A stretch of DNA of 64,000 nt from Thermanaerothrix daxensis (lineage in GTDB: Bacteria > Chloroflexota > Anaerolineae > Anaerolineales > Anaerolineaceae), in NCBI RefSeq assembly GCF_001306145.1, contig NZ_LGKO01000002.1:620001-684000 (forward strand), read 5' to 3'. The notes below the pieces were generated by a model. It did no database searches. It had not been told where the DNA came from and worked only from the letters and a program-made list of their open reading frames with translations. Below are positions 32,126-40,656 of the stretch, one piece after another. Position 1 is the stretch's first letter. Each line of letters opens with the position of its first letter. The translations under genes were made by a program, and so were the position numbers.

Positions 32126-33193
32126 ATGCTATTGCGACTTCCTGGCCTGATTGACCCTCACGTGCACTTACGCGAGCCCGGGGCCACCCATAAAGAAGAC
32201 TGGCAGAGCGGCACCTCTGCTGCGCTGGCCGGTGGAGTAACCCTGGTGCTGGCCATGCCAAACACCCAGCCGCCCATTACTGACACCGATACCCTGAATC
32301 TTGTATTACAGGCTGCCCGTCGCAAGGCGCTCTGCGATTATGCCCAGTACCTGGGGGCTACCCCTGAGAACGTGCACCTGGCCCCTGGATTAGCATCGCG
32401 GGTTGCGGGACTAAAGATGTATCTGGATCACACCTATGGACCTTTGCGCCTGGCGGACATGATGACTTGGATGGGACATCTCGCGCACTGGCCGGCTGAA
32501 GTCCCTTTGGCGGTGCACGCCGAGGGACGTACTCTGGCAGCGGTCATCCTTTTAGCGTCCTTTTATAGTCGTCCGGTTCATCTCTGTCATGTCTCGCGGC
32601 GCGAGGAAATCGTCATTATTCGGGCGGCTAAAGAGCGTGGGTTAAAGGTAACCTGTGAAGTAACTCCTCATCATCTGTTCTTGAGTGAAGAGGATATTCC
32701 AGCCATTGGGCAGGGGCGGGCAGAGGTTCGTCCTGTGTTGGCCAGCCCGGTAGATCGTCAGGCGCTATGGGACAATTTGGAAGTCATTGATTGTTTTGCC
32801 ACCGATCACGCCCCCCATACCCTGGCCGAGAAAGACGGCCCTACGCCCCCGCCGGGTTTTCCCGGACTGGAGACGGCTTTGCCGCTCTTGCTGACCGCGG
32901 TGTCCGAAGGGCGTTTGACCCTGGATGATATTGTTCAACGCTACTATGTTAATCCTCAACGCATCTTTCGTTTACCCTCACAACCGGAGACATGGGTCGA
33001 GGTAGATGCTGAGGCTGCTTGGGAGATCCAGGGCGCCAATCTGCTGACCCGCGCGGGCTGGACGCCTTTTGAGGGCTGGCGCGTACGGGGACGGATCGTA
33101 CGTGTTGTCGTACGCGGAACCGAGGCATTTCGGGATGGAAAGGTCCTGGTTTCGCCGGGATTTGGTCGCAATGTGCGCGAAGAATTAGCGTAA
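32126..33193 (+). CDS. pyrC: Dihydroorotase (PyrC, CAD-type)
   Basis: The 355-residue enzyme makes dihydroorotate from carbamoyl aspartate. Metal-binding DPHVHLREPG starts at residue 10, and VLAMPNTQPPITD, HLCHVSRREE, TPHHLFLSEED and the catalytic ATDHAPH follow. Overall it resembles the dihydroorotase domain of animal CAD more than the 420-residue bacterial class. GGAGG lies 5 bases before the ATG at 32126; the longer frame from 32060 runs through the leader hairpins and is rejected. It is first in pyrC-pyrB-pyrFE-pyrD. Confidence 0.9.
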   Translation: MLLRLPGLIDPHVHLREPGATHKEDWQSGTSAALAGGVTLVLAMPNTQPPITDTDTLNLVLQAARRKALCDYAQYLGATPENVHLAPGLASRVAGLKMYLDHTYGPLRLADMMTWMGHLAHWPAEVPLAVHAEGRTLAAVILLASFYSRPVHLCHVSRREEIVIIRAAKERGLKVTCEVTPHHLFLSEEDIPAIGQGRAEVRPVLASPVDRQALWDNLEVIDCFATDHAPHTLAEKDGPTPPPGFPGLETALPLLLTAVSEGRLTLDDIVQRYYVNPQRIFRLPSQPETWVEVDAEAAWEIQGANLLTRAGWTPFEGWRVRGRIVRVVVRGTEAFRDGKVLVSPGFGRNVREELA

Positions 33194-33247
33194 GTCCTAG
33201 TGGGCTGAATGCTCGCTATAACAAATCTTTTACCAGAGGAGTGAGAA

Positions 33248-34237
33248 ATGGCAACTTATACCCCGTATCAAGAAAAAAGTCCTTACCTGCCGTTTGGTGA
33301 AAATAAAAATGCTTCCTGGTACGGCAAGGACATTCTCTCAGTCAAACAATTTGATCGCAGTGATTTGGAATATATCTTTGGGGTTGCCCACGAAATGGCC
33401 GAAATGGTGCGCCGTATCGGCACCTTTGATCTGCTGAAAGGCAAAATTTTAGCCAACCTCTTCTATGAACCTTCGACCCGCACCTCGGCCTCGTTTACCG
33501 CGGCCATGGAGCGTTTGGGAGGTAGCGTGATCCCCATCAACGAAGTGCGCTATTCCTCAGTAGCAAAGGGGGAATCGCTACCGGATACGGTACGTACCCT
33601 GGAAGCCTATGCCGACGTGATCGTTTTGCGCCATCCGGAAGTAGGGGCGGCGGCGCTGGCGGCCAAATACGCTCGCAAGCCGATTATCAATGCTGGTGAT
33701 GGTGTGGGAGAGCATCCTACCCAGGCCCTTCTGGACCTCTTTACCATCCAGGAGGAACTGGGGCGGGTGGATCATATCACGGTGACCATGTTGGGGGATT
33801 TGAAATACGGTCGCACGGTCCACTCGCTGGCCCGTTTGCTCTCCCTTTATAATGTCAAACTCAATTATGTGTCCCCCGATATCTTGCGTATGCCGCGAGA
33901 GATTATTACCGAGATTCAAGCGACCGGGACGCCACAGTTTGAATATACCTCCTTAGAACCCGTACTGGCAGAGACCGATGTGCTCTATGTGACCCGTGTA
34001 CAAAAGGAGCGTTTCGAAGATCCTGAACAGTATGAATCGGTCAAGGATGCCTATGTGATCACACCGGAAATCATGCAGGCGGCCAAGAAAACCATGATCC
34101 TGATGCATCCGCTTCCACGCGTGGGTGAGATTGCCATGGAAGTAGATCAGGATCCACGGGCGGCTTATTTCCGCCAGGTGGAGTATGGACTCTACGTGCG
34201 TATGGCACTTCTGGCAATGGTATTAGGGAAAGCCTGA
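33248..34237 (+). CDS. pyrB: Aspartate carbamoyltransferase catalytic chain
   Basis: The 329-residue enzyme condenses carbamoyl phosphate and aspartate. The carbamoyl-phosphate site [11 protein letters not shown] lies near residues 74-84, then [10 protein letters not shown] and [15 protein letters not shown], and [10 protein letters not shown] near the C-terminus. No regulatory chain gene (pyrI) is adjacent. AGGAGTGAG precedes the ATG. The stop overlaps the start of the next gene (TGATG), so the operon is translationally coupled from here on. Confidence 0.93.
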   Translation: MATYTPYQEKSPYLPFGENKNASWYGKDILSVKQFDRSDLEYIFGVAHEMAEMVRRIGTFDLLKGKILANLFYEPSTRTSASFTAAMERLGGSVIPINEVRYSSVAKGESLPDTVRTLEAYADVIVLRHPEVGAAALAAKYARKPIINAGDGVGEHPTQALLDLFTIQEELGRVDHITVTMLGDLKYGRTVHSLARLLSLYNVKLNYVSPDILRMPREIITEIQATGTPQFEYTSLEPVLAETDVLYVTRVQKERFEDPEQYESVKDAYVITPEIMQAAKKTMILMHPLPRVGEIAMEVDQDPRAAYFRQVEYGLYVRMALLAMVLGKA

Positions 34238-35664
34238 TGAGTGGTAATTTTTTCACTAGACTGGAAACTCGTGCACGGCAAATTGATTCGTTGCTCTGCG
34301 TAGGATTGGATCCGCATTTGCAGGACCTACCTGAACCTACCCCAGCGGCCGCAGGTGCGTTTTGCCAGCGCCTGATTGAGGCCACGCTTGATCTGGCGCT
34401 GGCTTACAAACCCAATGCGGCCTTCTTCGAGGCTTTTGGGCCGGAGGGCTGGCAGGTGCTCAAAGATGTGATTGCCAGCATCCCAAAGGATATTCCGGTA
34501 ATCCTGGATGCCAAACGGGGAGATATTGCTTCCACGGCCGAGGCTTATGCGCGCTCCGCTTTTGAAACCCTGGGAGTGGATGCTATTACCCTGAACCCCT
34601 ATCTCGGCCAGGATAGCATACAGCCTTTCCTGCGCGATCCCGGGCATGGGGTGTTCCTGCTGTGCAAGACTTCTAATCCGGGTGCGGGGGACTTTCAGGA
34701 TCTTCCCCTGGGAGGGGCAGATGCAGACCTGCTGCTTTACGAGAAGGTGGCGCTCAAAGCCCAGGCCTGGAATGCCCAGGGTAATATCGGACTGGTAGTG
34801 GGGGCGACTTACCCCGAGGCGCTGGCGCGCTTGCGCAGTCTGGTGCCGGATATGTGGTTTTTGGCGCCGGGGGTAGGGGCGCAGGGGGGTGACCTGGCGG
34901 CCGCGCTTCAGGCTGGCCTGCGCGCAGATGGAATGGGGCTGTTGCTGCCGGTTTCGCGTGCTATCTCGCGCGCCGAGTCACCTCGTCAGGCGGCCCTAGA
35001 TTGGGTTGCGAACCTGCGCCGTGAGCGTGCGATTGCCATGGCCGCGCGGAATTCAATGCCAACGTTTCCGCCTGGGTTAGCCATTCTGGCCGAGGCGCTG
35101 TTACAAGCCGGTTGCGTGCGTTTCGGCAGTTTTACCTTGAAATCGGGGTTGCAATCTCCTATTTACATTGATTTGCGTCAACTCGTTTCGCATCCCAGGT
35201 TGCTGGCTCAGGTCAGCCGGGCTTATCTGGGGGTGTTGCGAAACCTCTCGTTTGATCGTCTGGCCGCGTTGCCCTATGCGGCGCTTCCGATTGCCACCAC
35301 ACTCAGCCTCCTGGGAGATTGGCCTCTTATCTACCCACGGAAGGAAGTCAAAGAATACGGTACGCGTGCTGAGATCGAGGGTGAATACCATCCGGGGGAG
35401 CGGGTGGTGGTGATTGATGATTTGGCTACAACGGGCGGAAGTAAGTTTGAGGCAATTGAACGGCTGACCCAGGCCGGTTTGCTTGTGCAGGATGTGGTGG
35501 TGCTCATAGACCGGCAATCTGGTGCGGCGGAAGCGCTGGCGGCTGCCGGGTACCGTCTGCACGCTGTATTGAGCTTGAGCCAATTACTGGATTATTGGGA
35601 AGCCACTGACCGCATCGCGCGTGAAAAAATTGCCGAGGTACGAGCGTTTCTGAAAAGCACATGA
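34237..35664 (+). CDS. Fused orotidine 5'-phosphate decarboxylase and orotate phosphoribosyltransferase
   Basis: This 475-residue fusion covers the last two steps to UMP. Residues about 1-270 are a PyrF domain of the LDAKRGDIAST type (near residue 89). Residues about 275-475 are a PyrE domain with the PRPP loop VVVIDDLATTGGSKFEA and YPRKEVKEYGT. The order, PyrF then PyrE, is opposite to animal UMP synthase. Fusion would allow channelling of OMP. It overlaps pyrB by one base and pyrD by four. Confidence 0.9.
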   Translation: MSGNFFTRLETRARQIDSLLCVGLDPHLQDLPEPTPAAAGAFCQRLIEATLDLALAYKPNAAFFEAFGPEGWQVLKDVIASIPKDIPVILDAKRGDIASTAEAYARSAFETLGVDAITLNPYLGQDSIQPFLRDPGHGVFLLCKTSNPGAGDFQDLPLGGADADLLLYEKVALKAQAWNAQGNIGLVVGATYPEALARLRSLVPDMWFLAPGVGAQGGDLAAALQAGLRADGMGLLLPVSRAISRAESPRQAALDWVANLRRERAIAMAARNSMPTFPPGLAILAEALLQAGCVRFGSFTLKSGLQSPIYIDLRQLVSHPRLLAQVSRAYLGVLRNLSFDRLAALPYAALPIATTLSLLGDWPLIYPRKEVKEYGTRAEIEGEYHPGERVVVIDDLATTGGSKFEAIERLTQAGLLVQDVVVLIDRQSGAAEALAAAGYRLHAVLSLSQLLDYWEATDRIAREKIAEVRAFLKST

Positions 35665-36707
35665 ACCTTTACGCATTTTTACGTCCGCTCATCTTTCGTC
35701 TTACCCCTGAAGCGGCGCACCATTGGGTGATTGCCTTGCTACGTTTGGGGGGGGACAACCCTGTTACACGGGCTGTGCTCAGAGCCTGGTTTGAGCCGAA
35801 GATTCAGGGGCCGCCTGTGCAGGTGTTTGGGCTTTCTTTTCGTAACCCGTTGGGTTTAGCCGCTGGTTTTGATAAGGACGGCCTGGGATGGCGTGGATTG
35901 GCCTGCCTGGGGTTTGGCCACCTGGAACTGGGCACGGTGACTCCCCGCCCCCAGCCGGGCAACCCACCCCCGCGCGTCTTTCGCCTGGTGGAGGATCAGG
36001 CGATCATCAACCGAATGGGCTTTCCAAGCCGTGGGGCTGAATTTCTGGCGCGGCGTTTACGGGGAAAGCGGCCCCAGGGGATCATATTAGGAGTCAACAT
36101 CGGTAAGAATCGCCAAACGCCACTGGAAGAAGCCGCACAGGACTATCTCAGCCTGCTTCAGGTTTTTGCTCCTCTTTGCGACTATCTCGCGATCAATGTC
36201 AGTTCACCAAACACGCCGGGGTTGCGCCAATTGCAACAACGACAACTGCTGGAAGATCTGCTTAATCCTCTGGCAGAAGCACGCAAGGCGCAAGAGCAGT
36301 CTCTGAGGCGACGAATTCCCCTATTGGTAAAGATTGCCCCCGACCTGGATGACGAAGGGTTAGATGCGGCGCTAGAAGCGATCCTTCGTTGTGGGATGGA
36401 CGGCGTCATTGTTAGTAATACGACCGTTCGGCGGGAGGGGCTGCGCTCCCCCTTGGCCGCCGAGACAGGCGGGTTAAGCGGGTTGCCCCTGAATGATCTC
36501 AACACACGTTTGGTGGCTGAAGTGGTCCGACGCACTGGTGGTAAACTGCCCGTCGTGGCAAGCGGCGGAGTCATGGGGCCTGCCCAGGCCCAGGAAAAAC
36601 TGGATGCGGGCGCGGTGTTGGTGCAATTATATAGCGGCCTGATTTACGAAGGGCCAGCACTGGTCAAGCGCATCCTGGAGAGCGGTTTGAGAATTCCGCG
36701 AGCATAA
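35661..36707 (+). CDS. pyrD: Dihydroorotate dehydrogenase, class 2 (quinone)
   Basis: The 348-residue enzyme oxidises dihydroorotate with quinone as acceptor. The hydrophobic N-terminal segment (residues about 1-35) is the membrane-associated part of class 2 enzymes. FMN-binding and catalytic segments follow: NPLGLAAGFDKDG near residue 62, INVSSPNTPGLR with the catalytic Ser, and VSNTTVRREGL. There is no pyrK-like electron-transfer gene, which fits class 2. It is the last gene of the operon and converges on the ABC importer 27 bases away. Confidence 0.93.
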   Translation: MNLYAFLRPLIFRLTPEAAHHWVIALLRLGGDNPVTRAVLRAWFEPKIQGPPVQVFGLSFRNPLGLAAGFDKDGLGWRGLACLGFGHLELGTVTPRPQPGNPPPRVFRLVEDQAIINRMGFPSRGAEFLARRLRGKRPQGIILGVNIGKNRQTPLEEAAQDYLSLLQVFAPLCDYLAINVSSPNTPGLRQLQQRQLLEDLLNPLAEARKAQEQSLRRRIPLLVKIAPDLDDEGLDAALEAILRCGMDGVIVSNTTVRREGLRSPLAAETGGLSGLPLNDLNTRLVAEVVRRTGGKLPVVASGGVMGPAQAQEKLDAGAVLVQLYSGLIYEGPALVKRILESGLRIPRA

Positions 36708-36734
36708 AAAGCCCCGCCTGTCGTGTGGGGACGG

Positions 36735-37739
36735 CTAGCCGGGGTTCCCCTGCCGTGTGCGCTGTTCGGTATAGGCAAGGGGGTTCAGGGGGGTGGCAGA
36801 TGGTTCGTAGTGGACACAGGCGACGAGATGATCGGCATCTACCTCTGCTAGCGGAGGGCGGTAAGCAGCACAAATTTTCTCCGCAACTGGGCAGCGTTCG
36901 TAATAAGGGCATCCGCCCTGAAACGCTTCGGCCTGGCGCTCCAGGAGGGTGGTGCCTTTTTCCCATTTGCGATCTAGACGGGGAACGGATTCCATGAGCA
37001 TGCGCGTATAGGGATGGAGTGGGGTGTGGAAAATTTTTTCAGCGGCACCCCGTTCAACCACATAACCCTTATAGAGAATGATGGCACGGTCGCTGATGTA
37101 ATAAGCCAACGAGAGATCGTGGGTGATGAAGAGGATTGAAAGTCCACGTGATTTAAGGTCCGCCAAAAGATTGAGTACATCAATGCGGGTTGAGGCGTCT
37201 AGCATGCTGATAATCTCATCGGCGACCAGGAATTGAATATCTAACAGTAAGGCGCGCGCGATCAAAAAACGCTGTAATTGCCCACCACTTAACTGGTGGG
37301 GATACTTGTTGAGGACGTGGGCCGGATTGAGCCCCACTGAAAAGAGGGCGTTTTCGACCCGATGCTGCCATTCAGTGGCAGATAGGCCGGGAAAAAATTC
37401 CTCATGGAGCACTTCAAAGATCCGATCGGCCTTGAAAATGGGATTGTAGGAACTGAATGGATCTTGAAAAACGCCCTGCACTTGACGGTAGTAGTTTTTT
37501 AGGGTTTCACCCTTAAAAACGGAAATATCCTCGCCGTTATAAGTGATTTTCCCTTCGGTGACCTCGAGCAAACGCAGGATCATTTTGCCAATGGTGCTCT
37601 TGCCGCTCCCGCTTTCTCCAATCAGAGCAACCACTTCGCCTTTCTGTACCTCAAAACTTACGTTGTTAACGGCGTGTAGGGCCTTTCCTCCGAATGCACC
37701 AATCCGGTAGACCTTAGAAACGTTATCCAATCTAAGCAT
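36735..37739 (-). CDS. Dpp/Opp-type ABC importer ATPase (second)
   Basis: The 334-residue ATPase has Walker A GESGSGKST, signature LSGGQLQRF, and Walker B LVADEIISMLD, in which the usual DEP reads DEI. The C-terminal oligopeptide-transporter domain carries CPYYERCPVAEKIC, typical of an iron-sulfur-like Cys cluster seen in DppF-type proteins. It pairs with the ATPase encoded just upstream, which it overlaps by 8 bases. The ligand may be an oligosaccharide, because a LacI regulator and GH130 enzyme lie nearby. Confidence 0.88.
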   Translation of the reverse strand: MLRLDNVSKVYRIGAFGGKALHAVNNVSFEVQKGEVVALIGESGSGKSTIGKMILRLLEVTEGKITYNGEDISVFKGETLKNYYRQVQGVFQDPFSSYNPIFKADRIFEVLHEEFFPGLSATEWQHRVENALFSVGLNPAHVLNKYPHQLSGGQLQRFLIARALLLDIQFLVADEIISMLDASTRIDVLNLLADLKSRGLSILFITHDLSLAYYISDRAIILYKGYVVERGAAEKIFHTPLHPYTRMLMESVPRLDRKWEKGTTLLERQAEAFQGGCPYYERCPVAEKICAAYRPPLAEVDADHLVACVHYEPSATPLNPLAYTEQRTRQGNPG

Positions 37740-38694
37740 GATTTTCGAACTCCCTCCAACAAGCCACGTAATGATCTTTTGCTACTTCTATGAAGGGCGG
37801 CTCTTCAAGGCATCGCTCAAAAGCCAGCGGGCAGCGATCCCTGAAACGACAACCAATGGGTGGGTCCAAAAGCAGGGGGGGATTACCGGGGATACCACTC
37901 AGACGCTTATCGGCAAAGCGCACCCCAACTTCAGGCAATGAGGAAATCAACAAGCGTGTATAGGGATGACGTGGGGACTCAATAATGGATTGGGTGGGGG
38001 CTTTTTCAGCCAGCACGCCAGCATACATGATGAGAATGCTATCGGCAACCTGATAAAGGATGGAAATATCATGGGTGATAACAATCATGGATTTAACAAA
38101 CTGGCGGTCGCGGAATTCGACCAGCATTTCGGCCACAGCTTTTTGAGTGGCTACGTCCAGGGCCGAGGTGATCTCATCGGCGATTAACAGGGAGGGATTA
38201 AGCAGGGAGGAGATCACCATCACCATGCGCTGCTTCATCCCTCCTGAGAGTTCAATGGGATACATTTGCAAGACATCATGAGGTAATGCGACCAGATCTA
38301 GACGCCGTTTCAGTTCTGGCAATACCTCTTTGTAATCCACTTTACGTGATTCGAGCAGTTCCTGGATCATTTTCCCGATCTTGCGAATCGGGTTCATGGC
38401 GTTCATGGCGTATTGTGGGATGAGCGATACTTTATGAAAGCGATAGGCATTCATCCGTTCGCTGTCCCAAATGGGCAGCTCTTCGTTGTCCAACCATACC
38501 TGGCCGCCTATATATTTCATTGGGGGGAAGAGCACAATTAGACTGTGTCCCAGCGTGGTTTTACCGCATCCCGATTCGCCAGCCAGACCCATGATCTCAC
38601 CATCTGCGATTTGAAAGGTGGCATGTTCCAGCGCGTGGACGTCTCCCCGCAAGGTTTGATAGTAAACTGTCAGGTTTTCTACCTTCAAGGCCAT
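37732..38694 (-). CDS. Dpp/Opp-type ABC importer ATPase (first)
   Basis: The 320-residue ATPase has Walker A GESGCGKTT, signature ELSGGMKQRM, and Walker B LIADEITSALD (again DEI instead of DEP). The C-terminal CRFRDRCPLAFERC is the Cys cluster of this subfamily. It forms a heterodimer with the following ATPase and powers the two permeases encoded upstream. The gap to the upstream permease is three bases. Confidence 0.88.
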   Translation of the reverse strand: MALKVENLTVYYQTLRGDVHALEHATFQIADGEIMGLAGESGCGKTTLGHSLIVLFPPMKYIGGQVWLDNEELPIWDSERMNAYRFHKVSLIPQYAMNAMNPIRKIGKMIQELLESRKVDYKEVLPELKRRLDLVALPHDVLQMYPIELSGGMKQRMVMVISSLLNPSLLIADEITSALDVATQKAVAEMLVEFRDRQFVKSMIVITHDISILYQVADSILIMYAGVLAEKAPTQSIIESPRHPYTRLLISSLPEVGVRFADKRLSGIPGNPPLLLDPPIGCRFRDRCPLAFERCLEEPPFIEVAKDHYVACWREFENHA

Positions 38695-38697
38695 GGT

Positions 38698-39549
38698 TTA
38701 TATCTCGCGCAATTTGGGGTTAAAGATTTCATCCAGTCCCACATTCATGCTATAAAGGGCACCTACGATGGCGGTGATGGCCAGGCCGGGGGGAACAAAC
38801 CACCACCACATTCCGAGAGGGAGTGCTCCCCATAAGACGGCGTATTGCATCATCAAGCCAAGAGAGATGGTGTTGGTAGGACCCAGACCGATAAAATCCA
38901 GGGTGGCGGCCGTGAGAATGGCGCCACCGAACTGCAAGATGAAAACCAGCACCAGGTACGACATCATATTAGGGGCGATCTCTTTGCGCACGATTTTGAA
39001 AGGCTTCATGCCGCTAAGCCTGGCCAGGTCGACAAAGTCGCGCGTGCGCAGGGAGAAAGTCTGTGCACGAATGGCGCGGGCTGCCCAGGGCCAGGCGGTC
39101 AATCCGATGAACAGACATTCCATCAACAGGCTACGTACCTGTAAATAAGCCGCGATAATCAACAAAACCGCTAATGTTGGGATGACCAGCACAATATTCG
39201 TAAAAGCGTTCAGAATCTCATCTAAAATGCCACCGCGGTAGCCGGCAGTAAAACCGATGAGCATTCCCACTAATGTTCCCAGACCACCCCCCAAGAGACC
39301 CACGATGAAGGTGGCTCGTAAGCCGTTAACAAACTGTGAGAAAACATCTTGTCCAAAAAAGGTGGTTCCAAACCAGTATTTTGCCGAAGGGGGTTCAGCA
39401 CCGAGGGGGCTGGCATAATCGAAGGGCTTGTATTTGGCAAGGGTTGGGCCAACTAACGCCAGGATAAGGAAAACCAGAATGATGCCGCTACCAATGAGCA
39501 GTTTATTGTTACGCAAGGCGAAGTAAAGCACCTCGTTTCGCTTTTTCAT
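38698..39549 (-). CDS. Dpp/Opp-type ABC permease (DppC-like)
   Basis: The 283-residue permease has an N-terminal membrane helix (about 17-35), five more membrane segments, and the binding-protein-dependent transport motif in ARAIRAQTFSLRTRDFVDLA (about residues 166-185). The short external segment PPSAKYWFGTTFFGQDVFSQ before the second helix is typical of DppC. It overlaps DppB-like by four bases. Together they form the membrane channel. Confidence 0.88.
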   Translation of the reverse strand: MKKRNEVLYFALRNNKLLIGSGIILVFLILALVGPTLAKYKPFDYASPLGAEPPSAKYWFGTTFFGQDVFSQFVNGLRATFIVGLLGGGLGTLVGMLIGFTAGYRGGILDEILNAFTNIVLVIPTLAVLLIIAAYLQVRSLLMECLFIGLTAWPWAARAIRAQTFSLRTRDFVDLARLSGMKPFKIVRKEIAPNMMSYLVLVFILQFGGAILTAATLDFIGLGPTNTISLGLMMQYAVLWGALPLGMWWWFVPPGLAITAIVGALYSMNVGLDEIFNPKLREI

Positions 39550-40544
39550 GCCGACTCTCCCACCATGCCTCTTCGGGTTCGTGGGTCTACCACAATATAG
39601 ACCAGGTCAATTACGAAGTTAGCGATCAAGACGCCGAGAATGATGAAGAGGAAGCAGCCCTGGATAAGGAAGTAGTCCTGATTCTGAATGGCTGCCAGAA
39701 GCAAATAACCAATGCCAGGGTAGGAGAAAACCACCTCAGTGACTAACGCTCCAGCAACGATAACCCCTAATTTAAGGGCTAGCCCGGTGATTTGGGGCAA
39801 AATGGCGTTGTTGAAAGCGTATCTTCGAATAAGGTGCTGAGGGGCTCCCAGGGCTGTCAGATAGCGGGAGTATTCCGCTTCCAATTCGTAGATGATCATG
39901 TTGCGCATCCCGATGGCCCAGCCGCCGAAGTCGATAATAAAGAGGGAGGCAAAAGGGAGAAACCAATGATGAAGCAGGTCAAGCAGGAAGGTCCATGACC
40001 AGGTAGGACGCAGAGAAAAACTATAGGCCCCAGCAATGGGAAAGAGACCCAGGACGATGCCGAAAAACCAGGCCAACAAAATTCCCAGCCACATGTAGGG
40101 CGTTGCCGTTAGCACGTAACTGAGGGGAAGAACGAAATTATCCAATCGCTTTGAGCGGGCTGCAAAGGCCCCAAAATTATTGCCGGCGTACCAGGCTAAG
40201 AGGATGGAGGGAACGAGTAAGAACACATCATAGGGCACCGCGCGCTTTAGAACCTCGATGACCGGGGTGGGAAAGAGGTAGGTGCTGATGCCCAGGTTTC
40301 CCTGGAAAAGGGCTTTCCAGAAGTTGAGATACTGCTGCCAGAGGGGCAGATCGAGGCCGAAGAGACGTGCGTAGTAGTCGTACATCATTTGAATGGCAGA
40401 TGCATTGGAAGCCACCGAGACACGCGCCAGCATATTGCGTATTGGGTCACCAGGCATAAAGCGCGGGATTAACCAGTCAATTGTGACTGCGAGAAAGAAA
40501 GTAAGTAAGTAGATGAGGATTTTCCTTGTCAGGTAACGCCGCAT
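39546..40544 (-). CDS. Dpp/Opp-type ABC permease (DppB-like)
   Basis: The 332-residue permease starts with the usual RRYLTRKILIYLLTFFLAV helix and has six membrane segments. A large external region after the first helix contains PGDPIRNMLARVS. The EAA-like loop YLTALGAPQHLIRRYAFNN lies near residue 225. It is the first permease of the importer and follows the solute-binding protein gene after a stable stem-loop. Confidence 0.88.
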   Translation of the reverse strand: MRRYLTRKILIYLLTFFLAVTIDWLIPRFMPGDPIRNMLARVSVASNASAIQMMYDYYARLFGLDLPLWQQYLNFWKALFQGNLGISTYLFPTPVIEVLKRAVPYDVFLLVPSILLAWYAGNNFGAFAARSKRLDNFVLPLSYVLTATPYMWLGILLAWFFGIVLGLFPIAGAYSFSLRPTWSWTFLLDLLHHWFLPFASLFIIDFGGWAIGMRNMIIYELEAEYSRYLTALGAPQHLIRRYAFNNAILPQITGLALKLGVIVAGALVTEVVFSYPGIGYLLLAAIQNQDYFLIQGCFLFIILGVLIANFVIDLVYIVVDPRTRRGMVGESA

Positions 40545-40606
40545 GAGGGAAACTCCTGGGCTTTTGATCTATTGTAGTCTGGAAAACCACGGATAAACAA
40601 TGAGGG

Positions 40607-40641
40607 GATGCCGCCTCTCCCCATACGGGAGAGGCGGCATC
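40607..40641 (-). other. Stable intergenic stem-loop between binding protein and permease genes
   Basis: GATGCCGCCTCTCC and GGAGAGGCGGCATC form a perfect 14-base stem with a 7-base loop. No T-run follows on the minus strand, so it probably does not fully terminate. Such stems often protect the upstream binding-protein message and raise its level over the permeases. Confidence 0.6.
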
Positions 40642-40656
40642 TTGAGACCGTTGCGG

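Noticed and set aside
36708-36734. Terminator between pyrD and the convergent importer operon
   Set aside because: The GC-rich bases here and just beyond pair only imperfectly. I cannot support a defined hairpin.
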